From Megalopta genalis (taxonomy: Eukaryota > Arthropoda > Insecta > Hymenoptera > Halictidae): a stretch of 64,000 nucleotides of DNA. This document shows positions 37,675 through 49,796 of this stretch, in pieces. How positions within the stretch are numbered: the stretch's first letter is position 1; each line of letters starts with the position of its first letter. The DNA is taken from NCBI RefSeq assembly GCF_051020955.1, contig NC_135018.1, positions 11,423,439-11,487,438 of the forward strand. Reading direction: 5' to 3'. Made by a program: the position numbers and the translations under genes. The notes beneath the pieces were generated by a model. The model was given only the letters and a program-made list of their open reading frames with translations, had not been told where the DNA came from and did not search any database.

Positions 37675-38505
37675 ATGTTGGGGATGCTCTTCCGTGGGGT
37701 GTTCCTGATCGGCATACTCTCCTGGTACAGCACCAACGTGTGGAAATTGATCGACGGCTACTTCAGAGATCAGTTTCGTAACTACTTGGAGGAGGAGTAT
37801 CGCAAGAATCCGCGAATGCGGTCCGATCTGCAGACAGCCTCAGTTGGTAAAGACGATCCCGCTACGGTGATGCCAGAAACGACAGTGGCACCGTCGCGGG
37901 AGATCCTCGAAGCCTGCGAGTCGGCCGTCTGTCCGGTCGAAATTGCAGGCAATGATACGGGGCGAGAGGAGGTGACAGGTGGCACCAGTGAAAACGAGGC
38001 CGAGAGCGGATCCACCGATAAAAATGCATACCTGGGAACCACCGCGGAATCGCAGCTGGAAAGTAGGAAGTCGTTCGAAGCCGATCAGGAATCCCGACTA
38101 GGCGTTAATCGCGACGACCATGACCTCCAGCATGGCGAGTTGAACGACGATCGGCGATCGAGTCCCTCGCCGGTGAAGAAGAAGAGGAGCAAAACAAACA
38201 CGAAATCTGTCACCCCTAGGGACATCGCGCGGGGTCCTGCAACCCCGAAAAAACAAACCGTGAAGACGATCACCTTGACAGAGAGAGACTTCGATTCGGT
38301 GGTTGACACCTCGAACGACGATTTCTGGGAGTTCGAGGAAGACGCGGACGAAAGAGGACCGATCGAAGGCATTCTAGTTTCCCAGTTACCGTTCAAACCG
38401 AAGATAGATGGCATAGGGTACTTGGAGAGAGTCACCGCGGATGAGTATTGTCCATTAACTTTGGAGGACGAGCCAAACTGCGGGGATACAGTTAAGTGGC
38501 CTTAA
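37675..38505 (+). CDS. Signal-anchored, acidic, disordered protein, 276 aa
   Basis: A 276-codon frame with markedly higher GC than its surroundings, and an in-frame stop (TAA) shortly upstream of the ATG, which supports this start. Residues about 5-23 (LFRGVFLIGILSWYSTNVW) form a signal anchor or single membrane segment. The rest is long, polar and low-complexity, with acidic and Ser/Thr-rich stretches, a basic cluster KKKRSKTNTK (168-177), and a more ordered C-terminal end (GILVSQLPFKPKIDGIGYL, 232-250). Cysteines are few (residues 81, 86, 259, 269). The family is not recognised. It follows the 94-aa frame on the same strand, and both place a Trp-containing membrane segment next to a Y-F-acidic stretch. 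Confidence 0.7.
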   Translation: MLGMLFRGVFLIGILSWYSTNVWKLIDGYFRDQFRNYLEEEYRKNPRMRSDLQTASVGKDDPATVMPETTVAPSREILEACESAVCPVEIAGNDTGREEVTGGTSENEAESGSTDKNAYLGTTAESQLESRKSFEADQESRLGVNRDDHDLQHGELNDDRRSSPSPVKKKRSKTNTKSVTPRDIARGPATPKKQTVKTITLTERDFDSVVDTSNDDFWEFEEDADERGPIEGILVSQLPFKPKIDGIGYLERVTADEYCPLTLEDEPNCGDTVKWP

Positions 38506-40427
38506 GAGCTCAAATTCTACGTAATTGTGAGGGATGATCGGGAGAGGAAAATTTGGGGGATTATGTCTCTTCTCACTCGAAGATGTTTTAAACTTTGTGT
38601 ATACAACCAAGTACCCGGGTATCCATTTCTATTTTTCTTTTAGTAACAGCCCCGGATCCCTACCCTTAAATAATTAATATAAACTAAATATCTTAAATAA
38701 CAAAACTTCATATATTGTGAATGTTTTGATAAGCTCTCTGCTAAGCCGTATTTGACGAAGTGTCATTACTACGCCATGTGTACCTAAAACACAATGTATG
38801 ATAAATGCAGGTCCGCATCAGAAAGTATCTTACTAATTGTTCTGATAATTCGAAACAGAAAGATGAAGTAGCTTCCTTCATTAGAATGGTGTAAATCAAA
38901 TGAATAAAATAACTGATTATTTTAAAAAATAGCGGCGGTTAGAAGTTCGAGCTTCGATTTATTAGACTTTTCTTTTAATTTTGACCTAGTAAAAAGTTAG
39001 AAAGAAACAAGGTTTCCTAAAATAGTGCGTTTAAAAATACAATTTAAAGATACTCCTTCTAGCTAATGATAACTCTTTATTTTTATTTGATTTCTATTTT
39101 CGACACTTTCAGAAGCTACGATAGAAAGAAACTGAATTTTTAGAAGTTCTAGGACAAAATACCTTCCTAATTGTTAACAGCTTTCACGGAAAATTGAAAT
39201 AACAAGTTTTTTTATTTTCGATTTTCGTCATATGGTATCGGAATAAATAAGCTCTTAAATGACCCATCTGTTGTCAAGAAGCGTATAGAATACATAAAAA
39301 ATGAGAAGAAATTTGCAAAATAAGATGTACATACTGAACAATGAATTTGTAATAGGCTGTCGTAACAATACGGTAACAAGCAAACACATTATCGATAAAA
39401 ACCGAACATAGGTTTACATTATAATCTTAATAAACTCTCATTTTTTTCGATTATGCATAGCTTTATGAGAATTTAAAATAAATAGTGAAAATTGCAATCA
39501 GATGTTTGTGATGTAATTATAGTTGCTTAGTCGCGGAAATTCTATCCCGACAGAGTAACAGCAGTACAAGATTGCAAGATAACTATCAAAATATTTAATT
39601 TCATCTGATTATCGATACCAGTTACAAATTTGTCAACAAAAGAATACTAAACGAAACATGATTTATTTTAAAATATATTTGTATTTTAATAAATTATAAT
39701 TATTCTTAAAAAAAACTCTAAAAAGTTTATATAAATGTATATTTATATTATAAATTCACTCATTTACGACAAGATTGCATTGCAAGCGTGATATTGAGTA
39801 TCTTCTAAAAATTAACAATTCATTTACTCTCCAGCGTGTCTAAGATTTTTTATAGCAATATAAATAATATTCGTCAGTCAAAATATCGGTAGGAAATTGA
39901 ATGATGCCCTGTAGGGCTGTTAGAGTATCTTTGTCTATAGGCTGAGATATTGTAGGTGGCAAATTCCAAGAAACGTCACCGCCTGCGCCCGCATGTCCAA
40001 GATTGTTTATGACAGTACCTGCCGTTGTCGTCCTAGAGCGTCCTAGACAATCAGTACACAGTATGCTTTGGTTCTAATTATGCAGGACATCTGAAACCTA
40101 CCTGAACTTGTTCAATGACGGAAGTAGCTTGTTTAGAATGTAACATGAAGAAGCAGTAGAAAACTTCGAAGCAAGAATACACTATCGTTCAGCAATTATA
40201 TACGTAGAAGATAATAGTAGTAATTACACTGCGGAAACTCGAGAGAAATTGATTTCCTTTCTTAAATTAATAATAATAATATCTATACAGTCTTCTAACG
40301 TTTATACTGTTTTGTATTTCTTCTACAGTAAAACGGATAACTGAATCTGTCGGATATAATAGGGATCCGCTGATTATCCTTTCTTTCGCTGTTTATTCAT
40401 TCATAGAATTGAAATTATGTTTCATAT
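38506..40427. other. Intergenic DNA
   Basis: AT-rich DNA; an AATAAA at about 38903 could serve the upstream gene. Nothing else is recognised. Confidence 0.5.
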
Positions 40428-40645
40428 ACAGTAAATTCTTCCGAATTGATCTCCAGCTTGTACACTAAAATGGACAATTTGAGAAGAGGAGATACGATTA
40501 TTCGAGCCTTGCGACTCGTTTTTATAATTACTGATTGTCAACAACTATAAAAACGAGCCGCAAGGCTCGAATAATCGTACCTACTCTTCCCAAATTGTCA
40601 ATTTTTATTTCCAATCTGTGGCTCAATTAGTGAGAATTTACTATA
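40428..40645. repeat. Fold-back MITE-B copy 2
   Basis: Same element as 2823-3016. The arms are at about 40451-40535 and 40548-40640, with a loop of only a dozen bases. The inner stem (GCGACTCGTTTTTATAA... against TATAAAAACGAGCCGC) is strongly paired. Ends are ACAGTAAATTCT on the left and AGAATTTACTAT-like on the right. Confidence 0.8.
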
Positions 40646-42370
40646 ACTGGATTTTGCTACACGTTGCTTTGAATACAAGGGTAAGTAACAATTTTACCAT
40701 CGTTTAACATGTATGTACAATATGTTTCAACAAATTACAATTCATACATACTTTGATATAATTAAATAAGCAAGGATATATTGCTGGGGTAATACTATAA
40801 TTTACAGAGGCGCGATATGAAAGAGCTATACACATTGTAATTAAATAATAAGTAATTGCAAATAGAGAAAAATATGTATTGTGTATAGTTAAGAATATCA
40901 TAATAACAAGATTTTTTGCATTGTTAAGGCACTGCATATTTTCCATGTTTATTTCTAATTATACATCACGCTTATGCACCACTCTTTGAGAACACAGTTC
41001 TAGACGAATCAAACGGATATAAGTGATTGAATTAAATCGTTACTCTTATCTCACATTATTGCGTAGAGAGATTAATCTAGAAGTTGCCACCAAAGCAAAA
41101 ATAGTAAGTTGTATAATCGGTATGTCCTGTAGACTGGAGTCGGATAATAGAGGCAAGCTATGTATATTGGATAAATAGAGTCCAGATAAACGGAGTTTTA
41201 CTGTATTTATAAGTAATAATTAGACAATAATTCAGCTCACGGTGAAGAAATACTAAATACAATACTGTAATTAATAGACCGCGATTCTTTATGTATTTAT
41301 AGCACACGCAAGTTTATAAATTGGAAGAAAACATGCACATTCATGAAAATTAATTGTATTATTGTTCTATATTCGCCACAAGGAACTTTCTAGCCGATAT
41401 AAGGAATTCTTTAATTCTTTAGGCATTCTAAAGATGATTAGTGAAAATAAGGATTTGCATAACGATCCGCAGTAACACTCGAACGGCGGACCTTTTTGAC
41501 AAAAATATAATTGGATACGCTAAGAATCATTTATAATTTTATTTATAAATTTATTTTGACATATTTTTTAAGCTACTCTTTCTAGGCACATCTTTCTATA
41601 ATCCTTAATGAAATAGATAAAAATTTAAATTAAATGTCAGAAACTAGATAGTCACAAATATTTATACTCTAAGGATATGTGACTAAGAAATTGTGTAAGA
41701 AATGTTAAAATAGAGAAGTTACTCCTATCTCTGTTATAGAGCTATACAAAATATGTACATATGTTAAATATCTATTTAATTCGATAATATTTTATAGATC
41801 TATGATTTTAAACGATCCTATTATACTGCTTCAATAAATACTATTATTTAAGTATACCAATAACAATAGTTCGTTGATCTCTTAACGCGCGAGCCTGTGG
41901 TATAATTTAAACGAAACTTTCTCATCTTGTACTCGATAAACGTGTACGTACACCGCAGATGAAAATAATGAACCCACTAATATCGTAAAACTGTTCTTGG
42001 CTTGTCAGTGAACGCCAATATATCTGAAATTCTTGTTGGATCAAGATAGCCTAGAACCAAATACATTTTACTAGTGAAAACAAATTCGTATGACTAATAT
42101 TGCAAGAATAAGGCCGCAGTTCGGCGAGATGCTGCCCTTTGGCCTTGAAAATGAGGTCTTATATGGGGGAAACTACGAGGTTGCTGTGAAAGTACAGAGA
42201 AATTGTGATCTATGATTTCTGTGCATATTTACGATCGTCGGGGAAATTGAATCGCCAGCGGGAGGACGTGCAGACTATACTTTTCGTGTCTATCACGCCA
42301 GTTAGGCCCGCTGTAGTTCCTTCGTTTGATAAGCTATCGTACTTCCGTACATTAAGATATTGTCGGTCAG
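40646..42370. other. Intergenic DNA
   Basis: No gene. A stretch near 41636-41690 (TCAGAAACTAGATAGTCAC) resembles 3024-3060. A MITE-A-like right end (AAGGATTTGCATAACGATCC then GCAGTAACACTCG) lies at 41448-41480. Confidence 0.5.
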
Positions 42371-44040
42371 TTAACACTATTCCTACCGACACTTCACGTA
42401 TACCTATTCCTACCGCGACCGGTCAAATGACCGGTCTTTCACAACTTATATTTTCAATATTGAATGCAGACCAATAGCCAGTTTACCAGTATAAAAATAT
42501 ATTTTCTTTTATTCAAGAGTACATAATCTACATTTCATTCTTTTTCGTCGCATTTTTTACAAATGGGCTTCTCAACTGTACATTTTCCGCATACGTACTT
42601 TTTACATTTTAGACAGATTTTGTTCGTCTTATTATCTTTACAATACCTTATCTGACATGTTTTCCGTTCACGGGAACCTGTACTTGTACTTGCGATGGGT
42701 ATTGGTTGATTTTCTGTGCCGAGCTCTCGTTGATATTCGATGGCAAGTTCTTCTGCCAATTGGAATAGAAATTCCTGTCTTGTAATTTCTCCTCCCGCAG
42801 TTTCTTTATATAACACCCATGCATTTATCCCGGCTAAATCCAAGATATTAAAAAATACTTGCAAAGGCCATCTCCGAAATTTAGATTTTACCGAATAATT
42901 TCTGGCCATTTGATCGGTCGCATCTACGCCAAATTTGGTGCTATTATACAATTGAATTGTTTCCGGTGATCGGGTGTCATTTACTTCAACTTGTACGGAG
43001 TTGTGCATTGAACTGAGAACTAGAACTTTCTTTCTTGGTTTGGCTTTGTAAATTGTCAACATACAATTATTTGAGCGATAGAGTTTGGTTGAGAAAAGTG
43101 CCATGTCGTCGTTTTTCAGTTTTGCCAGTCTTGGTAGCTCTTTTCTATTTGCTCTGATTGTCCCAATAATCGTAGTTTTTTTTTTGCTAAAAGTTTTGTT
43201 GCTAAAGGTAGGCTTGTAAAAAGTTGTCTGTGGTTATATTTCTTCCACATCCTACATACGATTCTGCTAATTTCATAGTGACGAACTCTCCAAGAGGAAC
43301 TGATGGTTATGTCAAGGTTATGCCAAATATGGAAAGCCGTTTACGTACATCGGATGCTAACCAAAATTTTATACCAAATTTGTCCGGTTTATTGGGCATG
43401 TATTGAGTGAATCTACACCTTGCTTTCGTTGGAAACAATTGTTCGTCAATAGTAATATATGGTCCTGGTTTATAACAATTTTGACTGTTGTCAATAAACT
43501 TGTACCAAACTTCGGAAATCATGGCGAATTTATCGGTTTGTAACCGTTGGCTTCGTTGATTTCTGTCGTCAAATCGAATAAATCTCATAATCTCCGTAAA
43601 GTCATGTCTACTCATAGTATTTGAGAAAAAAGGCGGGCCCCACTTTTTATTCCATAGAAGTGCTATATCCATATTCTTAGCCTCATATGCGCCGCGTGCA
43701 TACATAATTGCAAAAATGCATATAACTTTGCAGTAGACAGTTCCCATTTATATCCCAACACTCTAAATGCCTCTGCCCCTGTGCACTTTCTTATAACTAT
43801 TACAAAAATGTATAAATCGTACTACCGGTCAAATGACCGGTCGTGGTAGGTAAGACAGACTACAAATATTTCTCAGAAAATAAACAATAAAAAAATAAGT
43901 GAATATTGAAAAATGTATCATACATATATATGAGGAAAAGTCGTAAAGTTTAAAGGCGATTCACTTACGTTGAATGTAAGAAATTCCAATTGAAAATTTA
44001 AAAACGGTCATTTGACCGGTCCCGGTAGGAATAGTGTTAA
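42371..44040. mobile_element. piggyBac-family transposon, degenerate, both ends present
   Basis: Bounded by TTAA target duplications (42371-42374 and 44037-44040) and terminal inverted repeats CACTATTCCTACCG (42375) and CGGTAGGAATAGTG (44023). A subterminal palindrome, ACCGGTCAAATGACCGGT, occurs near 42417 and 43825, with a related form near 44004. On the left side a 12-bp part of the end (CTATTCCTACCG) is duplicated 27 bp inward (42404-42415). At 1.67 kb it is shorter than typical full elements of about 2.4 kb, consistent with loss of the N-terminal coding region. Confidence 0.95.
42535..43800 (-). pseudogene. piggyBac transposase (DDE_Tnp_1_7), broken
   Basis: Two main open pieces remain: 43307-43747 (N-terminal catalytic part) and 42535-43104 (C-terminal part). 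A frame-shifted segment lies between them, and a further shifted fragment lies just upstream of 43747. Catalytic-domain motifs are visible: MSRHDFTEIMRFIRFDD, then YITIDEQLFPTKARC with the first catalytic Asp, TTDNF in the shifted segment with the second, and GVDATDQMARNYSVKSKFRR with the third. The C-terminus is a cysteine-rich domain (CQIRYCKD...CLKCKKYVCGKC...CKKC), as in active piggyBac proteins. The acidic N-terminal region is missing. It cannot make active transposase. Confidence 0.92.
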
Positions 44041-47000
44041 CGCCACTGTTACCCTGAACTCGGTCATTGTTCGATCTGCGCTATAATATATTATAGCTAC
44101 AACGAATATTTTTCAGTTAACATCGCCAACATGTTTTATGATATCTTTGAAAAATCAACTGTGACTGAAAGAAGCTCGACAATTGTCTTTTAACCAGTTA
44201 GTTATTGCGAACTCTTTGAAATATAGTACGTACCTCAAATGTGTTGCAAAAAGCAAACGATGACGAGTATACTACTTAAAGCAGATACTATAATATACAG
44301 ATTTTTCATAATAATTACTTATATTGTTTCACTTGTTCGTTCTATCTCGACTTCGCCTCCAAATATTCAAAAAATCTTAGAATTTACAAATATATTTTAA
44401 TTCTCATTAAAATTGCAATTTAAACAGCGAATTTTTACGCACGATGAGTACGCTCATCATAACACGAAAGACTGCCAAAACAAACACACAGCTAACTGGT
44501 TCAATAATCATTTCAGAAGAACTTGTTTCAACATATTAACCTAAATCATTTGACGAACTGTAGTTCCTCAGAAATTTTTTTAAGAAATTCCAGTTTAATG
44601 TTAAGAAAGTGAAACGCGCGTAGATTTCAAATCGGAACAAACTAAATAAATAAGATTAAGTACGAATGACTATAAGATTAAATACGACTTAAATTTATGA
44701 ACGCTAATGTATGCCAACGGCTGTCCCAAGATCGAAGTAATTAACGAAGTATGCGAAAATGGTGCGTCAGTTAATCATTCAGCCATCAGAACTTGTGATC
44801 ATTCGCTAACATTGTAGGCGCATTGGATACATGGTTTACGTAAGATTACGCATCAAAGTCATATGAATCGAAATTGTATATGTATATCCTGCATGAATAT
44901 GCTTACATAAATTTCCACAGTAAACATCCTGGATAATTGAAAAAAGACTAGTGCTACGTTAGATTTTATTTGCTGTAATGCTCGTGTGCGTACGCGCAGC
45001 TCGTCCTTCTGGTTTTAGACTCATTTCCCTTAAACTAGCGTTACGGCATGAAATTCACGTAGACTTGAAACGCGATGCTCTATTTTTCCGAGCAAAACTG
45101 TTTTCCCAGCCGACGCCGTAACTCATGATTTACTAACCGGCAATCGAGGCGCACACTGGCGAAATGCAAATTAGAGCACGGATGGCACAGCCAGACAAGA
45201 ACGCAAACTCGTATCAAGAAAACTCGCTTATTATTAGTCAACGTTAAAAAAGAAAAAACCAAATGGCTTCACAGCAAGAAGGTCATCCAACATTTTTCTA
45301 CCCACGACGCATGCTTAGGCGTCAATTAAAACGAGCCGCGAACATAATTGCGCGATTAAATGCAAGCCTGCACGATTTAATTGAAAACCGGAGGTGAAAT
45401 ATTTCACGGGACTCTTGTTTTCGCGCGATAAACACTTCACAATTGTTTAACTTTGTAACGACATCAATTCTGTTTCGAGTTTATGGGATAATTGTGGGTA
45501 TTTCTTGCTTAAATGATAGGCTAGATGTTTAAATTCATAGTGACGTACATGCGATAAAGCAAAACGAAAATATAAAAGAAATTGTTGAGAAAAAAGTCAA
45601 TTGTTTTAGTTACATAAGAAATCATATTAAATTTCAAAACTATTGTACTTACACAGAAAATATTTTAGTTAATATTTATAGAGAATATTATAAAAAAGTT
45701 ATATAAGTTATTTTAAATAATTCCATTTTAAATAATAGATCAGGACATAAAATTTCAATACATGAAATATCTTATTTTCATAATCCACAACTAAAGCATG
45801 AAATAAATATTTTATTTTGTTAATGTAAAACGTAAAATCAAATAGTTTATTTGAATAACATAAAGCATAAAATAGAATACTTTCTAAACTTCTTAATCTG
45901 AAAATAAATTGTGAAAATGGTTAACGTAACGCAAGAAGAGATAACGTAGGAAATCATAATATTTGCAAATGAAATTTATTGTCTTTTTAAATTCAACTAT
46001 TCGCATGTAACAAAATCCACCTGTTATGTACGTTTATAATTCTGAGGAAAAGTACTTTGTTCGTTTTAGATTACTAAAATAATTTAACACTATGATTTAG
46101 TGAAATAAAAATATTTTATTTGATGATAAGAAATTAAATCAATAAAATATTCCGATCTGTGGCACAAATATTTTCAGTGTATTTCAAATAAAATACTATT
46201 TGAAATATTATCTTAAAAATTGTTTACAACGAACGAAATATTTTATTTTCTAAAAAATACATGCATGATCTAAAGTAAAATATCTATTTACTATTTGCCA
46301 TTTAAAATACCTTTTTCCCCAGCTCTAAAAACAGTGTGTGTGTGTGGACAGTGTTGGAAATATTTACTAAATTATTTAATTCTCAGTTTTATGAGATAAT
46401 TTATACGAGTATAAAGTATATATGTGTAATAGCATAAGAGGACAAAAATGTTTGCAATATTATACGTATAGTAAACGACAAGAGTATTAGCCTTTTCAAA
46501 TTCAGAATGCCTTCATTCCTGAGCGTGATAAGTATAATTAAGTTTGAAGGATGTTCGATAATGCAAATAATACTGTACGTATTTACGAAATATCTGCTAG
46601 AAATATCGGTTTTGCACGAAGGTCACAATGTTATTCGAAAATGCAAACTGTGTCCTAGAAACATTGCATAAACGTGAGAAAATGTAAAACGTTAAAACGA
46701 TTAGTTGATAGGTATTAGCAAGATTACAAGAATGATAATGATGAGCCCAATAAAGCTAGAATGAAGGCGCATTGTATAATGAAATTAGATAATCAATGTA
46801 GTAAAAAAGGTAAAAAAAGAACGGTTCATCTGTGTTTGCAGTAAAATCTGTTTCGGTGATAATAAAAAGAAATGAAAATTACTGAATGTTGGCATTTTTC
46901 TTTTTTTTTATGCTTACAGTAATAAAATAAATATTTTCCTTGTATTCGAGTGACTTCTTCCGCAAGAATGAGTATTACTTTCCACAAATGCGTCGTGACC

Positions 47001-48058
47001 TAATAAAGAACGAATGATTGTACCTTTTGAGCAGCTCGAACGAAATAAAAATGAAATAAATAAACAATTTGTAGAATCATCGAATGCAAACTAAAATAAC
47101 TACGCCTGAAAAATCGCATCGTCTCGTTCGTCAATTATGCAAGACGACAACCGATGCGCGCTTGTGTATGCATCATTTTATACATCCATGTCCATGGTCA
47201 ACGTGTTACATATACGACAAGTGCAGGAAATGCATGCCTGCGGCCACAAATGCGTTATTGGAATGCGCGTTGAGAAGCGAGAAATATGTCCTCGTCAAAG
47301 TATAAATAATAAATTCATTATATGTATACCTCGTGTGTGTATGCACATGAAACGCGCACAAACTCAAACTCTATATTAGACTTGGACAAGCGTCCTTTTC
47401 GTATAATCTGTCTTTATTATATTTTTCCTTCACGTGTGTACGCAGTCCTTAATAGATCGTTTATCCAATTGATCGATCCATTTTTTAAAACCGTCATAAT
47501 TTTCGTATCACTAGAACATAGTACTCTGTTTAATTATACAGTACTCTGTTTTATCTTCAGCAATGAACATAAATAAAAATAAATTGTTACAATAATATAC
47601 ATAAAATGTCGGACTATTCAAAAGGAATGAAAAATGGCTTTTAATTAAACTGAATATTTTACTAACCAACTTACAGGCCATTTGCTTGCACGTATTTTTG
47701 CAACAAATATCAAATCGATGAATATGAAATGTAGAACCATTCAAAGAGAGGGAAATAATACGAAATTCTAATTGGAATAATACGAAAAATTAATACGAAA
47801 TTAAAATACGAGCCATTTGCATGCACGCAATTTTGCAGCAAATATTAGTAATATAAAATGTCGGATCATTCGAAGAAAGAACATTATTTTTTTAATTTAA
47901 ATAAATATTATATTGATAAAATATACACTACTTGCCTGTACGCATTTTCGTCAACGCGTTTGTAGTAAATCATAGATATAAAATAACTGATCATTTAAAC
48001 GATCGATTTACGACTGCCAACAAACTCGACGTTCTCATGTTACGCGACTAAATACAAA
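44041..48058. other. Intergenic DNA
   Basis: AT-rich. Open frames at 45080-45262 (minus), 47084-47305 and 47137-47379 are overlapping or motif-free. A GC-richer strip at about 44980-45200 may be a fragment of regulatory DNA. No RNA gene is recognised. Confidence 0.45.
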
Positions 48059-48214
48059 ATGAAAGTGCTCACAGAAGAACTATTTACAACAAGAAATAAG
48101 AAAGGCCTGCAGAACCTGTCGGAATTGAATATGGTACAGGTCAAGATCCTGTACCCTAATTACAAGGTGTCTCGAGTCATCGACGACACGACGACCGTTT
48201 TCACCGAGTGGTAG
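48059..48214 (+). CDS. Candidate small ORF, 51 aa
   Basis: ATG at 48059 to TAG at 48212. The codons look coding (CTG, GTC, AAG, ATC, ACG enriched), unlike the AT-rich flanks, and the predicted peptide is balanced in charge (it includes MVQVKILYPNYKVSRV). The same frame stays open upstream to about 47996, so this may instead be the end of an exon whose start lies farther away. No family is recognised. It sits at the edge of a GC-richer block that continues to about 48480. Confidence 0.35.
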   Translation: MKVLTEELFTTRNKKGLQNLSELNMVQVKILYPNYKVSRVIDDTTTVFTEW

Positions 48215-48585
48215 GGAATCGTGCTGATGTCAGTTGTCTCGTCGGGTTTGTTATGTAGCGCACACGAGAAAAGAACGATGAAAAAAACCCTCGCCAAGAA
48301 CGGACAAAACCGTTTCCTAGATAACCGAGAAAATGCGCCGGCAATGGCCTCGTTACGATACCCTGCGATTTCTCGTGAACCGCTTCCCGCATGCTTCGAT
48401 TTGAATCGATCTTTTTCTGTTTCGTTCCTGCAGAATAATTGTACACGTTATGGAAGGAGGATGCTCGTAATCATGTAAATCGTTTTATCGATTAAGGTGC
48501 GTACACAATCGTAAAATACGCGCAACGACAGTTATGACGCGAGAGAGCAATCGATATTATACTCGTTTTCGTAACATGTTACGTA
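48215..48585. other. GC-richer block next to the small ORF
   Basis: Between 48215 and 48480 CpG content is raised and two open frames overlap antisense (48221-48478 plus, 48201-48446 minus). No motif is seen. This may be a UTR or promoter belonging with the small ORF. Confidence 0.3.
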
Positions 48586-48836
48586 ATCATTGGACTGTGG
48601 ATCTTTATGCAAAACTAAAATTACCTGCAGCAATTGCAGATACAGATGTCAAATTGATATTCTCTACTTTATTCTTCCTTCGATAATTTTTGAATTATTC
48701 GTTAGTCAGTCTTCCCGTAACAATTATGACGAATTGTAAACAATACATCGGTGTTTTTCAATTCTTTTAATATATTTTCATTATTTGAAACTTCATTTAC
48801 TCATGTCCATCATAAAATCTGCATTCCACTAATTAC
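48586..48836. repeat. MITE-A copy
   Basis: Left end ATTGGACTGTGGATCTTTAT and right end CATAAAATCTGCATTCCACT are inverted MITE-A ends. The length of about 250 bp fits the family. Confidence 0.65.
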
Positions 48837-49037
48837 ATTAAGTAACAAGTATTCTAGAAACTTTTTATTACCATAATCGTTGTGTTAAGAATAAAGGATC
48901 TCTAGCCTCTAATATTTATTGGCTTCCGATAGGTCAGATTACTCTTACCAATTAAAATGACAAAATATTGTACGTTATATTGCTATTGCGCTTGTATCAA
49001 TTTTTTCTAAAATAATAAATGTAAAATAGTACAGAGG

Positions 49038-49042
<5 letters not shown>

Positions 49043-49110
<68 letters not shown>
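49043..49110 (+). repeat. (AG)34 microsatellite
   Basis: 68 bp of uninterrupted AG dinucleotides following GGGAGAA. Likely polymorphic in length. Confidence 0.97.
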
Positions 49111-49113
<3 letters not shown>

Positions 49114-49796
49114 AATAAGTAAGTATAATTATAATATAAGTATAATAAGTAAAAATATAATATATATATGGTATTAAATTTACCAATTAGGTTGAAATTA
49201 TAATTACTAAAGTGTAGGTCATAATTAATAAGTTTTCTAGTGGATACATAAAGTTTAATGAATTATCTGGGCAATCTGATTTATTATCCAATAATGTGTG
49301 CATAAAAAGGAAGGTCTGAAATAATGAAAAAGAGTGTGGCACGAAATAATAATAAAATACATGTTGGCATGCATACAAATACCTCGTACGATAGAAAACG
49401 GAGTTTTCATTACATACGTTAGTCACGACATATAAACGGTTTGAATGGAGGCTACAAATGAAATATTCAAATCCAGAACGAACTAAAATAATGTACGTAG
49501 AGAATTATAGTTGTTCACATATTGTTAAAGTACTAAATAAGAATTATTATTACAATTTTATTGTACAATCATTAGTCCATTATATATAACAGAACTCTTA
49601 ATAAACCTTCAAAATAAGATTTAAAATACGAACAATTCGATATTATACAAATATCAATGAAATATTTAAGGATAATCTTAATAGCAAGATGGATTCAAGC
49701 ATGAACATCTGTTACCATTGAAAGATCATTTAATAATTGATAACAGTATTTGTGTGTGGATCAAAAGCATGTTTTCATTGTATGCAGATTGTATAA
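49111..49796. other. Intergenic DNA
   Basis: AT-rich DNA with no recognised feature. Confidence 0.5.
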
